This document shows, in pieces, positions 62,991 to 64,000 of a stretch of DNA of 64,000 nucleotides. How positions within the stretch are numbered: the stretch's first letter is position 1; each line of letters begins with the position of its first letter. Origin of the DNA: Bettongia penicillata ogilbyi (Eukaryota; Chordata; Mammalia; Diprotodontia; Potoroidae). Location: positions 620,001 through 684,000 of the forward strand of contig JAJHZJ010000694.1 in the NCBI GenBank assembly GCA_023548195.1, read 5' to 3'. The translations under genes and the position numbers were made by a program. Under the pieces are notes generated by a model that saw only the letters and a program-made list of their open reading frames with translations, did not search any database and had not been told where the DNA came from.

Positions 62991-63585
62991 TAAGTAGAAT
63001 TAAGCAGAATAGAGGAGTTCAGAGGAAAAAGAACAATTAAACAGAAGACATAAAATGGCAATCGATTTTAGCCTAGGTTTCTGGACCTACTGGTACAACC
63101 TTGTTTAAGGGATGAAAAGAGATCTTGGTTGAGAATGCTGATGGGAGATAGCAATAATCTTCTACCAAACACTTTAAACTTGCTTTACATAGAGCCCGTG
63201 TCTGAGAAGACTGGCTCAGCTGAAGGCTGAGAATTGTAGCTGGCCCTACAAGTGAAATACTAGAAGTGAGGTTTAGGTGGCTTTAAAGATAGCACTTCAG
63301 GTGGAACAATAGCAGAGGCACAGAAAAACATCAAAGAAGAACTTATGAAAACAGCCTTTGGATGTGGTCAAAAAAGCTGGTCAAGTGTGTTTCAAGGAAT
63401 GCTATAAGCCTGGTAATAGCTAGAGATGATGATGAAATTAGAGTTGACATTTGAGACAGCGGCAACTGGCACAGAGACTCGGACATGGAGTTGTCCCTCC
63501 CTCTGCTTACACAAGTTCTGTGTACCTGGACCACAAGTGCTCTCCCATATGTGGGACAGTCTTTCAAATGCATAGTTGTAGGAGA
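62991..63585. other. No gene recognised
   Basis: Unassigned. The minus-strand 76-codon frame at 63,343-63,573 is in a stretch of balanced composition that could be an unrecognised DNA transposon. Confidence 0.3.
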
Positions 63586-63589
63586 TTAA

Positions 63590-63815
63590 GTTTAAGGTTC
63601 ATGAGTGAAATGTTTTAGTGTTACTTTACATTGCTATTTAAAATGCCTTTGTTATGATCCGAGTGTTTCAGGGGGATAATTGGTAAAAATTACCTTCTCA
63701 AGCAGGGAGAAAGGAAGGGAAGGAAGGGATAGAATGTGGAACTTAAAACTTTAAAAAAAAAAGTTTGAAAACTGTTTTAGCATGTAATTGGGGGGAAATA
63801 AAATATTTTAAGAAA
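63590..63815 (+). mobile_element. L1 3' terminal fragment
   Basis: 'ctcaagcagggagaaaggaagggaaggaagggatagaatgtggaacttaaaactttaaaaaaaaaagtttgaaaactgttttagcatgtaattggggggaaataaaatatt' is the L1 end with AATAAA. Confidence 0.85.
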
Positions 63816-64000
63816 TGCAATCACAAATCTGGATCTGAAACAACCAATAACAAGAATACTAAAAGAATCATGGGGTGGGGAGCTCATCAGCAACGGTTTG
63901 GAGAGGATTCAGGCCCACAAAATACACAGAACCTGGAACTGCTAAGTAGGAGGCAAAGAGTAAAAATCCCCAGTCTAGGAACTAGAGAAGGAAAAACGTT
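63816..64000. other. Window end; unassigned
   Basis: No feature recognised. Confidence 0.3.

Overview
The window looks like marsupial nuclear DNA. The evidence is its repeats: tRNA-headed SINEs that carry both a 'cagtggatagag...gagttcaaatc' head and a 'ccactccagtatctttgccaagaaaaccccaaatggggtc'-type body, marsupial-style L1 3' ends, a HAL1 half-LINE beginning 'gcagccaagatggcagag', and many decayed L2, MIR/THER1 and CR1/L3 fragments. Family names come from recalled consensus sequences, not from a database search. No bacterial, CRISPR, tRNA-gene or rRNA-gene features were seen.

Only one protein-coding exon can be defended. It is a 28-codon first coding exon on the minus strand (28,254 to 28,171) with a strong Kozak context and a perfect CAG|GTAAGA donor. 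Its product begins MAGCGLSEDAFSSFFYNY, which resembles the recalled N-terminus of PGC-1beta (PPARGC1B: MAG, then CG, then SSFF-NY). If this is right, 1 to 28,170 is the start of the very long first intron and roughly 28.7 to 64 kb is 5' flanking DNA. The exon lies in a CpG-rich, G-tract-rich interval (about 26.2 to 29.1 kb) with four CA/GT dinucleotide arrays, an E-box and a perfect NRF-1 consensus match.

Layout: 1 to 17.5 kb is intron dense in old repeats (L2, L1, CR1/L3, MIR, SINE, a hAT-type MITE and two tetranucleotide arrays). From 17.5 to 25.6 kb it is repeat-poor, with one L2/hAT/THER1 cluster at 21.1 to 22.1 kb. From 26.2 to 29.1 kb it is the CpG promoter region. From 29.1 to 32.6 kb it is mostly unique and holds a near-perfect 61-bp tandem duplication. 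From 32.6 to 64 kb it is intergenic DNA dominated by nested transposons.

The best structures are transposon archaeology, not new genes: (1) an L1 at 39.15 to 40.76 kb that appears to have carried about 360 bp of its source flank (3' transduction), bounded by a target duplication inside an L2; (2) a nest at 43.8 to 47.75 kb of L2 containing a probable solo LTR, which contains a complete HAL1 with 14-bp target duplications, plus a later SINE; (3) a solo LTR at 62.34 to 62.99 kb with an exact 5-bp target duplication; (4) a shortened L1 at 59.2 to 60.3 kb whose 5' end is joined directly to the last ~85 bp of an L1. I found no evidence for an undescribed biological system in the sense of a new gene cassette.
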